A DNA stretch of 64,000 nucleotides from Sthenelais limicola (taxonomy: Eukaryota > Annelida > Polychaeta > Phyllodocida > Sigalionidae): NCBI GenBank assembly GCA_942159475.1, contig OW804097.1:54952986-55016985 (forward strand), read 5' to 3'. Numbering within the stretch: position 1 is the first letter of the stretch; every line of letters starts with the position of its first letter. The position numbers were made by a program, and so were the translations under genes. The notes beneath the pieces were generated by a model. That model was not told the DNA's origin. It ran no database searches and saw nothing but the letters and a program-made list of their open reading frames with translations. Positions 1-12,050 of this stretch are shown piece by piece.

Positions 1-161
1 ATTTGTGGAAATTTTTGTTCATTTCTTTGATGTAGTTTTTCACATTAGCGCCCTGGACCGATAAAGGGTTTCTGTACACGTTTTGGGGGAGTTTTTTGTT
101 TGCATTTGAATAATTCTCCTGGTCCTGTTTCTTGGCAGTTTCTGAAGGCTGGTCTCCGGCT
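1..161 (-). CDS. Coiled-coil type II membrane protein gene, exon 4 (partial, runs off the left edge)
   Basis: On the minus strand the sequence before 161 reads ttattatcattacag, a good splice acceptor. The exon then opens with one base that completes the codon left by the exon at 9318-9421 (AG + A = Arg). From there the frame stays open for 53 codons to the window edge, starting AGDQPSETAKKQDQENY and ending near MNKNFHK. The segment is polar, rich in Asn, Lys and Gln, so it could be the end of the stalk or the start of a lumenal domain. The motif VKNYIKEMNK loosely recalls the segment before the sialylmotifs of ST6Gal-type sialyltransferases, but that is from memory and weak. The exon is joined to its neighbour by phase and composition, across an intron of about 9.2 kb; a further in-phase exon within that intron cannot be excluded. 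Confidence 0.55.
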
Positions 162-3100
162 CTGTAATGATAATAATATAAATTATATAGGGGTGATGCC
201 ACTACAATGACCTTTATAAGACTCTAAATCTCAAATGAAACGTATCGCATTAATGTGAAATTTTGTCAAATAAAATCTGCTTAAAAAACAAATCGGTATG
301 AATCCATATTGAAGGGAAATCTATTTGATCAAAATGGGTTCAAAGCTTGCAGTACAGAATAAACCAACATTTTATACCAATTAAATTTGTCCTGGGCTGG
401 TTAGTCTTCTACCAATTACTGACTTTATAGACTAATACATATGGGTGAGACCAATACAAGATGGACAATGGTCTTTATGAACCCCTATAAGTAGGAACAT
501 TTGGTATACATCAATATTGACGCGGATTAAAAGTTTCCATTATTTCTATCAATATTGGTTCTAAAACTTCATGCAATACCAAATATTCCCAATATCTCAG
601 GATTTTCAGTTAGACTTGTGCAAATCTTTGCTTTTATTATCTAAAAACCCAAAATCGTTTTTCCATTTTATCATTTTAGAGTAATTATCGCCCATCATAG
701 GTTAATTCAAAGCCAAACCCAGACTGGGCCCAGTCTGATGTGCCCATTGAGATAGGCTGAAACTTTTGGTGCTAGTCTAATAGGGGATTTGCATGCGCCA
801 CTGCGCATGTCAGGCACAGTGCATGCTGAGATAGATTCAGTTCAGGTCTGACATACAAATATTTAGAAACATTTTTATCAAAAATTGCAAGAATGTTTTC
901 ACCAATATCATACCGTGTATAAATGACCTATGAACACCAAATGCATGATGGGAAAGAAGGAGGTTTGTATTATGGAAATGTGTACTGTGTGTAACACATG
1001 GATATTAGATCCCCAATAAATATTTCAGGCTGAACATGGCTAGTTTTCTATAGATTTTACACTGTACCATAAGTCCCATAATTCCATGCGTGTCAAGATT
1101 CAAGATGGCGGACATGCAAGCCCCCTATTATTAGCAGTTTCCGCCTGACTGATTGACTAAAGGATTAGGAATACATCCCATCAGAGCAAAGGAGCTGGTG
1201 ACCCCTTTTTTTAATGGTATGCCCCGGGTAATTTTGAGGGATTATTAATTTTCAACATAGAGGATGATTTCTTTATCTTTTATGATTTTTTTTATAATTA
1301 ACGATTTGTATCTGAAAGGGAAGGGAACGGTTTTTAAAATAAGAAGACAACATCAAAGTTCTAGGAAGTATGAAATGGTATAGCAGAGGTAGTTTTTGAG
1401 GAAAAGGACACGTATAAAGAAAATGTATGTTTTGAAGAAATAGGGTATGGGGAATGTTTTATCATACCTGTATTTTGTTAAACAATGACCGAAAACAGTG
1501 AATGAGGTCTTTTTGATTAATGGTATGTCTAAATTTCGAAAATTTGTGTCTATATGTTTTTTTACAATATTTTTTTTAATCAGATGTAAACAGGCAACAC
1601 TCGAAGGTATCCATGGTGGACAAAGTGTATTTACATTCGAACTTTATTAAATGTCTTGGCCGTAAAAGAAATTTTAAAAAAAATAAAACCTAAAGGTGAA
1701 AAAAAGAGACCGCAAACAACTGTAATCGGATCCTGAAAAAGTTTGGAATAATTTGTCTGTGAACATCAGAAATACTAAAAATTAAGGATGACCACTTTAA
1801 GATATTTAAAAATTTTTATTCAGAATGATAGAATCTATCATGGTTGACAGCACTGATGCTGGATGTGTATAGACATAAAAAGTTATGCAGATTTCCAATA
1901 AGGTGCCCATAACCTCAAGAATTTAGCTACATTAGAGTAAAAATGGTAATTTAAAAATACATTTCTGAGGTTCTGTGAAACAGAATGGCTTCTGCCAACA
2001 AACTGTTTTCCGAGTGGTTAATTCTAAGTAGCTACCTGATTGGCTACTTCAAAACTCAATAATTAGTCAATAACCGAGGCAATGAAATAACTGGAAAGGG
2101 TAATGCGTTTTTTTATAACTGTATTAAATATAGTATTTGCCTCTAATGAGATAATAATACAAAAAGATATTATTAAGAATTGTAACATACATTCATCCGT
2201 GTATATATTTTGTATAATACTTGGATGAAATAATACCAATAGTTGGTAGAAACTTATAATTTCTTTATAAGTATATAGACTTGGGGATATTAGTATTTGT
2301 ACATTCAGGTACACTGGGAACAATACATAATGTATCATGTATTATACCGGAGAAAAAACCTTAAACCAATGGCGGTTGGTAAATTGTATTTGTACATCTT
2401 GTTATCCTGACGCAAACAATCAAAGTATTCACGGTAACACATGCTGGGGATACTTTCTAAAACGAATTCTAGGTGGAAGCGATGTATATCTGTGCAACAC
2501 TAAATATTTTCTTTATGTATTTTTGAATAAAGCATGCCGGAATTAGGAGAATAATGTTAAGAATATCATATTGAATGTAATACCAAACCCTATTTTCGAA
2601 GGAAAATAAAAGATATCGATAATAATATACAGAGGAAAGAAAGATTAATAACTAAGAAGCCACCAACATTTATTTACTTGGAGTTTGAATACTCCAAGTA
2701 ACGATAAAAAACAAAAATACGAGCAATAAAGAAAAAGGGCAGTGGGTTAGCGATAAAAGAAAAATTTGATCAATGGTTAATTTTATCGTTTTCTTCCTTG
2801 AATGTATAATTCATAACATAAAAATACCTAGCATTCCGACATCCCCGCATTTTCACTATGTGCCTCATGCAGTGGCAAGTTTACAAATTAAGATCTCTTT
2901 CAAAAATGACCTTCGAACAAATTAAATTATCTTATTACGAAGAACCCACCCTTTGAGAAGATCATTTGCTGATAGTTCATCAATATGAAGAACTTTGAAC
3001 AATCTGTAACAACCAAACACCACACAAATACGTTACACAAACCAAACAGTTAGAATCCAATCATAATACATTATTTTATATTGATTAATTAAAAGTAATA

Positions 3101-3341
3101 AATTATAAAAACAATAACAAAAGGAAAATAGAGAAAAACGCAATATTGTCAAATGAAAGAAGTACATATTGTATGCAAGGCAAATTGAATAAAACATATA
3201 TATATATGGCCATTTCCACCTATTTGACAACATTTGGGCCCCTAGACACCCACTGAGTACCCAAAAATAAATTTTACATTCATCAGTTGATTTGTTATTT
3301 TCTATCAACCTTATATATAATAATTTTTATATATAAATATT
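162..3341. other. Intronic sequence of the minus-strand gene, no gene seen
   Basis: AT-rich intron. It contains an 18-bp perfect palindrome around 719-736 (CAGACTGGGCCCAGTCTG), one copy of a dispersed repeat (1961-2101, listed separately) and an 11-bp perfect stem with a 6-nt loop near 2672-2699 (TTACTTGGAGT and its complement). No exon with matching splice sites and phase was found. Confidence 0.6.
1961..2101 (+). repeat. Dispersed repeat R1, copy 1
   Basis: About 140 bp starting ATTTCTGAGGTTCTGTGAAA and ending CAATGAAATAACTGGAAAGG. It is clearly homologous to 7762-7929, which carries about 25 extra bases in the middle. No terminal inverted repeat is obvious, so the class (SINE fragment, MITE piece or old duplication) is unknown. 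Both copies lie in the same intron in the same orientation. Confidence 0.75.
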
Positions 3342-4332
3342 TATAATTATTTGTCCAATAGAAAACAATTTGTTCGCACCAATGGTTCTAATTCTGAAGA
3401 AGGGTCGGTAACCTTCGGTGTACCCCAGGGCACAATTCTGGGGCCGATTCTATTTATTATTTACATAAACGACCTTCAATCCGTAGTTATATAAGCATGC
3501 TAGCTTACAACATTTTGCGGATGACACTGTTTTATATTATCATAACAAAAATGTTACCACTCTCTACGGGAATTTACAACAAGATCTTGATAGGGTTCAT
3601 CTATGGTGTGCCATAAATAAGTTATCTCTAAATATCTCTAAGTGCAAAACAATGTCTTTTGCCCTTAGTTATACATCTCGGAGAAAGTCTCTTCAAACCC
3701 CCTTAGATCTTAACCTGGGTAGCCAGAAAATTGATACTGTTCAAGATTATAAATATTTAGGTTTCACGTTGGATGAACTTTTATCCTTCAAATTGCACAC
3801 TCAGAATACCTTGAATTTAGTTTCGGCTAAGATTGGTCTTCTTTTTCGAGCTCGAAATTCTCTTACATCTAAAGCCAAACACGACTTGTATAAAATGGCC
3901 ATTCTCCCTAATTTTGACTTCTGCGATTTCGTTTATGATTCTGCTCCTAATTCTTTACTGCAGAAACTACAATCGCAACAAAATCGTGCTCTAAGAATAA
4001 TATTTGATAAATCCAAATTTGATAACGTTGACCTTGAACACAAGCTATTAAATATTTGGCCTCTACAGGAGCGTAGAAATAAGCATATTTTAGATATGGC
4101 TTTCTATCTCTCCCAAAACCCAGAAAATGTTGACCTCAGAGACCTTCCTACCCGAAGTCATGCTGTAGGACGGAAAAATCTCCTGGTACTCCCTGCTAAG
4201 TCCACTAAAGTTATCAATTCCCTAGTATACAAATGTCAAACCAGATGGAACAGTTTAGGTCCAGAAGCTCATATTATTCCTGACAAATTAACTTTTAAGC
4301 ATTACACGGACAAGTTGTTGAACCCGTTCTGA
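3342..4332 (+). pseudogene. Reverse transcriptase C-terminal half, broken (LINE copy A)
   Basis: Non-LTR reverse transcriptase remnant. The first part (3342-3494) reads [10 protein letters not shown] then [20 protein letters not shown], the conserved block between the palm motifs, and stops at a TAA near 3492. After a frameshift the frame resumes with FADDTVLYY (catalytic ADD box near 3520) and continues through the thumb and C-terminal region, with QQNRALRIIF near 3980, to a natural stop at 4332. The endonuclease and the N-terminal part of the RT are absent because of 5' truncation. It is dead by both truncation and frameshift. Family assignment to the CR1/Crack/Daphne side of the non-LTR tree is by motif style and tail, not by a tree. 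Confidence 0.82.
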
Positions 4333-5066
4333 TGCTGTTTTTCACTCATTCATTTATTCATTGTATAACTCAAAACATCTGGTCTAATTGCGAACTATAT
4401 TGTTCATCCTCAATTTAAATTTATTATATCTCCTGTTTCGTGTTACAGGACCCTTTGTCATTCACGAGAACCTTCTCTGGTGACACAGCTCTATATAATA
4501 TTTCATGACAATCCACTCATGGTTAATTTATATTCAAAAAAATTTTGTATCTTTCACAATGATGTACAATGATGTACCTTTGTATATTTCGCATAGTCAA
4601 GTCTTATTGAAATCCTCTGATACTATACTGTCTGTGACACCCTATTGACTCAACTGGAAATTTTGTCCGCTTATACTTCACATAGTGAGGACTCATTCTG
4701 ATCCTCTGATGTAATACTGTCTTTGAAACCTTATTGATTCATCTAGGAAGTTTTGTCTATCAGTAGCACTGTATGAAATGTTTCTCGCTTATACCTCATC
4801 ACTCATGATCTGTTAATGTTAATCCATTATTCATCTCATCACATAAATTCAAGTACTGTACTGTTATATTTTAATTTAATTCACTTTTGTTATTATTGAA
4901 ACTTCTCGTTGAAACTTCTCTGTAAAAAGCAATCAAGATTCAGGCGTTCTCTGGAAGAACTGATTACTAGATTTATTTCTGTAATCAGACATGGAATTAC
5001 CTCTGTATATTTGTAAACTCAAGATCTGCAAAAATAAAAGAATCTATGAATTGAATTGAATTGAAT
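3342..5066 (+). mobile_element. 5'-truncated non-LTR retrotransposon (CR1-like), copy A
   Basis: The copy begins inside the reverse transcriptase domain (YLSNRKQ segment) and runs through a 3' untranslated region of about 700 bp to a 3' tail of AATAAAAGAATC followed by tandem ATTGA units (about 5030-5066). Simple-repeat 3' tails and 5' truncation are typical of target-primed non-LTR elements of the CR1 group. It sits in the third intron of the minus-strand gene, in antisense orientation. The same tail type recurs at 19.86 kb and 32.76 kb, so this family has inserted at least three times here. Confidence 0.8.
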
Positions 5067-5270
5067 ATATGCGCATTAAACTGCCAAGTTTGGAACCATT
5101 TTGATTATTAAGAATTTTTTTTACAGGTGGGTCGAAAATAGATCCCAAATATGACAAAAATGCTAAAAATAGCATGACGAATAATAGTACATATTTCTAC
5201 ATAAATGAGGATTTAAATTAGCAATAGATAAAACAAATATGCACATAATGTATTGAACTGAATTGATCAA

Positions 5271-6620
5271 AAACTTTCTGTCCAATCGGTACCAATTTAT
5301 TAGATACCAGAAGATCAGAACAAATACTAAATGGGGTACCCCAGGGCTCCCTATTAGCCCCCCTCCTCTTTAACATTTTTATCAATGATTTAAAGGAGAT
5401 GGATTTCCCAGGTCAGCTTATTTTATATGCTGACGATGCGGTGATACTTGTTGAAAGCGAAAACCATATAGATCTTCATGAAAAAGCCCAAAAAACCATT
5501 ACAAAATACACAAAATGGTGTGATGAAAATTTTCTGAAACCTAATGTTAAAAAAACAAAGTATCAACTCTTCGGCAGCAGAAATGTTCTGAAAAACTTCC
5601 AGGATCTTATGTGTAAGGGCGTGGTCATTGAGAGAACTCGTTCGTTCAAATACTTGGGTACGATCATAAATGAAAGTCTATCGTGCAAAGAACATTTTGA
5701 ACTGGAAGATTGGGGATATCTGCCGTAGAAGAAAATTCATGAACGATACGATTTGTTGTCAGATCATGAAGACATACGTCTTGCCAATTTTGGAATTTTC
5801 CAATTTTCTAATCCTGAACCTCGGTAAAGAAATGAGGAAGAAAATTCAAAAAATCTGGAACAAGGCTCTTAGAGTTTCCTTTGGTCATGACAAATCTAAT
5901 CATGAACTAGTGAGGCTCTCAGGGCTCTTGCCACTTGAAAAGAGAGCCGAAATCACATCTCTCAAACTGATTTTCGACAGACAAAATAACTATGAAATTT
6001 TGGAAGCTGGTGATAGGCCCCTCCGAAATAGGCAAGACAAAATGTTTAAATTGAGAAGGGTGAGGAGTGAAAAGGCTAGAATGAGCGTTTTTTACAAAGG
6101 TAAACAAGTATGGAATAACCTTCCCCAACAGCTAAGGTTGGAACGAGATAGAGAGACCTTTATTAAAGAGGTGAAAAAGAAATACTGGGAGAACTATAAC
6201 ACTGATAACCCTGGTTGAAAGTATCCCAACTTTGATATCCAATCGTATGTTTTTTTTTTTTATGTTGTACACGTCTAAGATAAGTCGTATCAACCCTCTA
6301 ATGGAGGTTATAATTCTTCATGTAATTATCCAGTATATGATTATTGTGATGCTCTTACCTCACCAGAAAATAAATTATCCGTATATAAGGTGAAAAGAGT
6401 AAGTCAAAGTTTGATGGACTGGATTGTTTTATTTTCTTTTATTATTTTCTTTACTGACTTAGTCACATTTCGGTGATTGTAAAACATGTTCGACCCCTAT
6501 GGTCTCCTAAGGCAACGCACTAAGACACCCGGGTAGGGCTCACTTGCGTCTTTTCTTTATAGATACATCTTATCAATTTAATTTAATGTAACTGGCCTTC
6601 CAAATGAAATAAAAAAAAAC
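5271..6620 (+). mobile_element. 5'-truncated non-LTR retrotransposon, copy B (same family as the 21.3-24.5 kb copy)
   Basis: It begins within the RT domain (LSNR-type segment near 5278) and ends at AAATGAAATAAAAAAAAAC near 6600-6620. The copy at 21.3-24.5 kb ends in almost the same way (AAATGAAATAAAAAAAAAA, near 24520), and the protein segments align closely (SLLxPLLFNxFINDL, ILYADDA, WKIGxIxRRRK). The two are therefore one family, distinct from copy A in tail and protein. It lies on the plus strand, antisense to the gene whose intron it occupies. Confidence 0.8.
5294..6218 (+). pseudogene. Reverse transcriptase remnant, frameshifted (LINE copy B)
   Basis: The first segment carries NGVPQGSLLAPLLFNIFINDL (about 5330-5392) and the catalytic box LILYADDAV near 5425, and runs out of frame near 5700. 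The second frame (to 6218) resumes at NWKIGDICRRRKFMNDTICC and ends WENYNTDNPG. Compared with the 23.2-24.1 kb copy, about eight residues (the ILKQIKLA region) are missing at the junction, so a small deletion caused the frameshift. The C-terminal half is otherwise uninterrupted. The endonuclease is absent. Confidence 0.82.
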
Positions 6621-7761
6621 AAACTATTTTGTACTTAATATAAGGATCATAACACCTTTTATTTGGTGAAAATATTCCAACTAGAAGAAAAGTAACCAAG
6701 TAGCCAAATAACCATTCAGTAATGGTAATGATAATGGCAGCGGCAAGGGTGACAGGTCATTGACCCTCTGCCCATATATAATGTATACACATTATCTAAC
6801 TTATTATATTTAGAATATAAAATTCATTACCCTTGTTTACTTTTTTAAGTTGACTCGAATACTTGAATTGATTGTTCCTGTTCTATCTAAGTATTTAGAG
6901 GCAAAATGTTTAAGGATAAAGGTTCTATTATATATATATATGTTAGGGATACAATTTCTGACATTTTGTGACAGCAGACGACGTGACGTAGGTTTTTTTA
7001 AGCATTTTGCCATAAGAATCATGTAAAAACTACTCAGAAATTATTAATTTCAGTCTACATAGGTTGCTATTAAGCAAAGTTAATAATAATGTCAAATTTA
7101 AAGTTTATTATTAAATTCATGCCTTGTTAGGCTCTAAAAACCCTAAAATAGGTGTGACGTAGGGGACAGGAGCTACAGTATCCACCACCTTTTGCTGCCA
7201 TGTTATTTATCTGGTATGATTCAAGAAAAACTCAAATCAATACATTTGATGTTCTATACATACATGTATATAATCCCATGCATTTTATTATTATTCATCA
7301 TAATTTGATATATATTTTTCTTTATTTCACCTTAGGCACACAGCGTGACGTAGGCGACAGGGGGGGGGGGTACCCACACACCAAATTTCTGGTTTTGGAT
7401 GGCTTTTGGCCAAAAAATTTTTTTTGCAATTTGTTTTTACACAGATCATGTTCAAGTAACCTACTATCACAACATACAAAGAAAAATGTTCAATTTTTAT
7501 GATTATTTAGAAATTTAGCATTGAATTCCACGGTTTAATGACAGTTTAAAAAATTGATTTTTGCCAAAAAAAAGGGGGGGATTTTGGGGGGGAAAAAATT
7601 AAAAATCTGGGCAAAAAATGCCAAAAATGTGGTTCCACAGGTTGGTAGAACTATCCAATAAAAAAAAATCTAATTAATGGTAATTTATTTGCATTAAGCC
7701 CACTTAATCACTTTCCACGGTTGGGGGCCAAATGTTGTCAAATTGGTGGAATTGGCCATAT
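6621..7761. other. Intronic sequence, no gene seen
   Basis: AT-rich sequence without convincing coding potential. The short phrase GTGACGTAGG followed by (G/C)GACAGG occurs twice, near 7154 and 7345, and a shorter relative lies near 6982. Runs of G and A near 7355-7375 and 7570-7600 look like decayed simple repeats or transposon ends. Confidence 0.5.
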
Positions 7762-7929
7762 ATTTCTGAGGTTCTGTGAGACAGAATGGCTTCTTCCACC
7801 AAACCGTTATCTGAGTGGTTAATTCTAAGAAGCTACCAGATTGGCTATGTTTTATGTGCTATAGGATTACTCCCAAACAACATAATTATTTATTCAATAA
7901 TCGAGGCAATAAAATAACTGAAAAGGGTG
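7762..7929 (+). repeat. Dispersed repeat R1, copy 2
   Basis: Second copy of the repeat at 1961-2101, with the same order of blocks (TTCTGAGGTTCTGTGA, GAGTGGTTAATTCTAAG, CGAGGCAAT, AAATAACTG) and about 25 extra bases in the middle. It directly precedes the MITE at 7945. Confidence 0.75.
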
Positions 7930-7944
7930 AAATTGTCAAGAATA

Positions 7945-8099
7945 AAGGCTGGGTTCCATTATAACGTTACTTCTTCTATTACTCTTTCCGTTATCGATTA
8001 TGGAAATGGGAGAAGTGTTATAGGTTTGTGAAATAGGTTTCTGTTGAATGGAACGTCGTAGTAACAGGAGGAGTAAACGTCCCAATGGAACCTAGCCTT
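7945..8099. mobile_element. Small MITE with 7-bp target duplication
   Basis: 155-bp element with terminal inverted repeats beginning AAGGCTGGGTTCCATT on the left and ending AATGGAACCTAGCCTT on the right. Similarity continues inward for about 30 bp. It is flanked on both sides by the direct repeat AAGAATA (7938-7944 and 8100-8106), which fits a cut-and-paste target duplication. There is no coding capacity, so it is non-autonomous. A 7- to 8-bp duplication points to a hAT-like or related transposase, but the termini are not a textbook hAT end. Confidence 0.8.
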
Positions 8100-8106
8100 A
8101 AGAATA

Positions 8107-9317
8107 CTAGGCGGTTAAAAACCAATGAAGTCTGAGGCTAAATCTTTGTACACATATTATATGATATGTGTACCTTTCTGCTGGAATTTGCGGCCATTTC
8201 AGTGAGTGAAGCAGAATTATGTACAAGTTTATATATTTTCATTTTCATCCTTTTGGTCTTACCTTCGTTTACCATTGACCTTGGTATTATCAGTTTTCCT
8301 TAAAGGTCGCCCGAATATCCTTTCCTCACTTAGCCTAGAAACAATAACATGCTCATGCAAAATGAAAGAACAGGCTATAATGAATAAGGTTCTTTCTGGG
8401 AAAAGGCCGTGAACAATGTTTTTTTGAGAATTTCTTTTGAGAAAATCTCATCTCTTCCTGTCTTCAATCATTAATTTCCTATTCTGATGTACCTCATAAA
8501 TCGAGTTTCAGACAGAATAATTATCTACTTTCAGTAAAGTATACGTCCCGAGTCCCGAAAAGAACCTTTAACAATACAAAAGAAAATTGAAATACAGAGG
8601 ATAACATCATTCCAACTATAAATGAAAAATACCAAACCCCAAATAAAACATAACGACATGCAAGTGAATAAATGCGAATTCTTAAACTGACAATTGTCAT
8701 ATAAATATTTTCCTCTGAATAGATTCACTTTATCCAATTAAAAACACCGGTAGTGTAGACAGCGGATAATAAATAACCTGGTTTCTTGAGGATGGTTCTC
8801 AAGAATAGTTTGGGGCAACTCACACCTTTACTCAGAGGTATAACAATATAATATATCATGCAGTTATAGCTTTATCTTACTCTACACAAATTGAGCAGTA
8901 TGACACCTGTTTAGAGACTAGTTCTACAAAGGATGAAACTGCTAAACAATATTTCCATACATTAAAACACCAACCAAAACCATGAACCCCCATCCCATAA
9001 GAATTAAAACACAACAGTTAGAGTAATTATATACAACTGCATGGGGGATTTAATGCAAAATTCGGGTGTCAAAATATCAATTAATATTTCGCTTTTGCAG
9101 TTAATGGAGCACCAGGGGTTGGGGTTTATAAGTATCAAACCTCGATTCCTAGTGGAAGAGGAAGGGGGAAGGGGGAGGGGGGAGATATTTTAACAGGTGT
9201 GTCAAAATGACATTTTCTGCAATTAGTTTCCATAGATGAGTGACGGTCTGACAACACCAATCATATTTTTCTGAATTTCATGGCCACACTAAATTAATTC
9301 ACAATTACTAATCTTAC
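8107..9317. other. Intronic sequence, no gene seen
   Basis: No exon-like segment with matching splice sites was found. It contains a short purine-rich stretch near 9160-9185 just before the exon, and a small hairpin around 8786-8816 (TTCTTGAGGA with ggttctcaagaa). Confidence 0.5.
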
Positions 9318-9421
9318 CTCTGGCGTTCTTCCTTCAGAGCCTTCTCGTGGTCGGCCAATGATTTCTCCCTGTCTGAAAGCTTAATTTCTACCCCAGCTTG
9401 GCGCCCTTTCTCAACCTTTAT
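9318..9421 (-). CDS. Coiled-coil type II membrane protein gene, exon 3
   Basis: A 104-nt minus-strand exon bounded by a good acceptor (tttctccag before 9421) and a consensus donor (CAGAG|GTAAG after 9318). It enters at phase 0 and leaves at phase 2. It encodes IKVEKGRQAGVEIKLSDREK then SLADHEKALKEERQ plus two bases of Arg. The heptad-like spacing and abundance of Lys, Glu and Arg continue the coiled coil that starts in the previous exon. The frame joins the exon at 12051-12263 exactly at a codon boundary. No enzyme motif is visible. Confidence 0.75.
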
Positions 9422-9494
9422 CTGGAGAAAGATATAGACGGAATATGTAATGGAAATTGTTACTTATGCTCACTATTACATCAAGATTATTATA

Positions 9495-9720
9495 CGAAAG
9501 AGAGAGAGAAGAGAGACAGACAGACATACAAATTGGGAGGACAAAGAGAGGGAAAAGAGAGGGGGAGAGACAGACAGAGTGGGGGATAGAGAGAAAATAG
9601 AGGGATAAGAGAGGGGGAGAGAGACAGGCAGATAAAAAGAAAGAGAAAGGAGAGAGAAGAGAGAGTGGGGGTGAGGGGCGTGGGAGAGAAACAGGAGGAA
9701 AATAGGAGAGGGAGACAAGT
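9495..9720. repeat. Purine-rich GA/GGGA microsatellite
   Basis: About 225 bp of imperfect GAGA, GACA and GGGAGA runs just upstream (in the minus-strand sense) of exon 3. The long minus-strand open frames across it are repeat artefacts. Confidence 0.85.
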
Positions 9721-9874
9721 TTTATAGTATACAATTAAATTCACCAAATTAAATCAAACATGTTAACATTTGACATTAATATATAATTGTCTCATTATTT
9801 GTACATTATATTCATCCCATTGCATAGCATAAAAATTCTACCCAATATAGTATGAGTAACCTATGAGCTAATAT

Positions 9875-10604
9875 CAGGGGCGGTACCAGAAGGCAGGTCT
9901 AGGGGGGGCACACTTGAGGTCAAAATCTTCTGAATTTGCCTGTTTGGAATGTCATTGCAATGCATAACAGTTAATTTGCCTAATGACAATGAAATAAAGC
10001 CCCAACAACTCTAAGTTGTCTAACAAAAATGATAACCCAATTTTCTTGCACCACAAAAAAACTTTTTGAGAAAATAAAATTAACAAAATTAATTGTCTCT
10101 ATTTGAGACGTTCTTGAGTCCTCACATTTGAGTATATATAGGTTTATTTTGTCAAGAATTAAGATTTTACTGGAACCTGTCATGTTTCCTTTGGGAAAAG
10201 GAAATAACTGAAAACCCTGAATTGTCCAAATGATGAACAAATCATAACTGTAAATTGGTCACCCTCACTGATTCTCGTTTTAATACCAATTTTGAGACCG
10301 TCTGAAATTTAAAACCCTGTTGAGACATTCTGGGTCTAAAAATGATATTTGTAAAGAGGCCCTGAAACTGAATTATAGAAATATAGTTTAACGTTAAAAG
10401 AATTATTAAGCTAAGATAAAATATGGGGTTATTGGGAGTGTTGTACATGTAGAGTCACCGGTTTGAAGGAAAATGCAAATTCTGACAGGGCTTTAGAGGC
10501 CATTTAGGGGCCCTCTGCCCCTCTGAGTTAGGGGGGGCAGAGGACCATTTTAGGGGGTCTAGGGGGGGCCGGTTGTCCCCAGGCCCCCCCTGGTACCGCC
10601 ACTG
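9875..10604. mobile_element. hAT-like non-autonomous DNA transposon
   Basis: 730-bp element. The left end reads CAGGGGCGGTACCAG and the right end reads CTGGTACCGCCACTG, whose complement is CAGTGGCGGTACCAG. The CAGNGGCG start is the common signature of hAT transposon ends. Both subterminal regions carry G-runs. The flanking octamers GCTAATAT (9867-9874) and GCTATAGA (10605-10612) share only GCTA, so the 8-bp duplication expected for hAT is decayed or absent. There is no transposase frame. Confidence 0.65.
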
Positions 10605-10653
10605 GCTATAGAGCACTAAATCATGATAAAGTAAGGACAAATAAACATAATTA

Positions 10654-11488
10654 AGCGGTCTGGCCACTGTCGACAAAATGGTGTCGATGCAAAGACGATG
10701 GAATTGCCGGTGATGCACGTCGATGAGGAGGGTATTGGTGATGGCTTCATCTTGGCATCGACAATAGAAAAAAGATCGGCAACTGTAGCGGTCTGGCCAC
10801 TGTCTACAAAATGGTGTCAATGCAAAGACGATGGAATTGCCAGCGATACACGTCGATGAGGAGGGTTATCGGTGGCTGCATCGTCTTGGCATCGACAATG
10901 GAAAAAAGTTCGGCAACTATGTAATTCATTTTTATGCTTTTACATATGGAATCTCATCGACTAGACATCGCCAACGAATCAGCAACGCATCGCACGGCCG
11001 TTACCTCCATTGACAATGCACCGATGCAAAATTACATAGGCGGGAAATATCAAACATGTTTGATGTTCATTGGTACCCTTACCGATGCAATTTTTACATC
11101 GCTCACTCATTGCCAGTCATCGCTGGCTATTACCGAAGGCATAGCGATGACAAATCGATGCAAAGACGAAGCAATAAATTTCACAAAAATCTTATTGACT
11201 ACCTCATCGCCAATGCATCGCCAACGATTTTTTCGACAGTGGCCGGACCGCTTATGTAATTAATTTTCATACTTTTATATGTGGAATCTCATAAACTTCT
11301 CATCGCCACTACCCTTACCGATGCAATTTTTACATCGCCCACTCATCACCGGTTATTGCTGAAGGCATAGCGATGTCAAGTCAATGCAAAGACGATGCAA
11401 TAAATTTCGGATTCAGATTCAAAAATCGTATTGACTACCTCATCGCCAACGCATCGCCAATGATTTTGTTGATAGTGGCTGGACCGCT
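10654..11488. mobile_element. DNA transposon with duplicated ends (L-L-R-R), TTA target duplication
   Basis: Ends AGCGGTCTGGCCACTGTC and, on the right, its imperfect complement (GATAGTGGCTGGACCGCT). TTA flanks it at 10651-10653 and 11489-11491, fitting PIF/Harbinger-type insertion at TWA. Internally the left 133 bp is repeated in tandem (10654-10786 and 10787 onward). The right part is also repeated (from about 10920 to 11253 and from 11255 to 11490), each copy ending in GACCGCT. The body is full of ATCGCC/GCATCG phrases. There is no transposase. It could be one element inserted inside another of the same family, or a tandem dimer formed by unequal exchange. Confidence 0.7.
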
Positions 11489-11570
11489 TTAGTCATCTAG
11501 AAATGACTGTCTGACATAAGGATTAAAATAAATTTGAACAATCTAATATGTTTATATGTTAAGAGTCTGT

Positions 11571-11660
11571 TGCTCATACGATTTTGCGCCGCAGAGGATT
11601 CTTTGGAACTAAATTCTGTGAGAATCGCATGAGAATCGGCTTAGTGGACTAGGTCCTTTA
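11571..11660 (-). mobile_element. Short palindromic MITE (M2), copy 1, decayed
   Basis: Contains CGCATGAGAATCGGCTTAGT near 11626-11645 and TTTTGCGCCGCAGAGG near 11582-11597. In reverse complement these match the element at 30467-30569 in the same order. The terminal repeat on its left side is degraded. About 90 bp; no coding capacity. Confidence 0.65.
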
Positions 11661-12050
11661 CTTATATAAAAACACAGTTGATATCATTCAATCATATGTA
11701 TATAACTTACATGTAATGTATTTGTACCATGTACTTGTATTTGAAGCATTATTGTTTTAGTAATGATGGATTGCTACAATCACTAAACGATACATGATCA
11801 AGTGTATTAAAAGTCAAATGAATGAGAATGTAATTTACTGATGTGTAAATAGTGGCACCTATTTACAAAAGTGCCTTTGCAATTTGGCTGTACGATCAGG
11901 CATAAATCAAAACATTATTATCCGTTCAGAAAAATAAATCTTGATTTCTTGTAAGAATTAATCATGTTCATCAAGCGTACAGACTGAAATTACTATTCAA
12001 TCCATTGGGGCTTCACCAAAATAAATATGAAACGCGAATAGTATAGTTAC

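Noticed and set aside
719..736. 18-bp palindrome CAGACTGGGCCCAGTCTG
   Set aside because: Isolated; no repeat, promoter or transposon context seen.
9411..9747. Three overlapping Ser/Leu/Pro-rich minus-strand frames
   Set aside because: Products of the GA-rich microsatellite.
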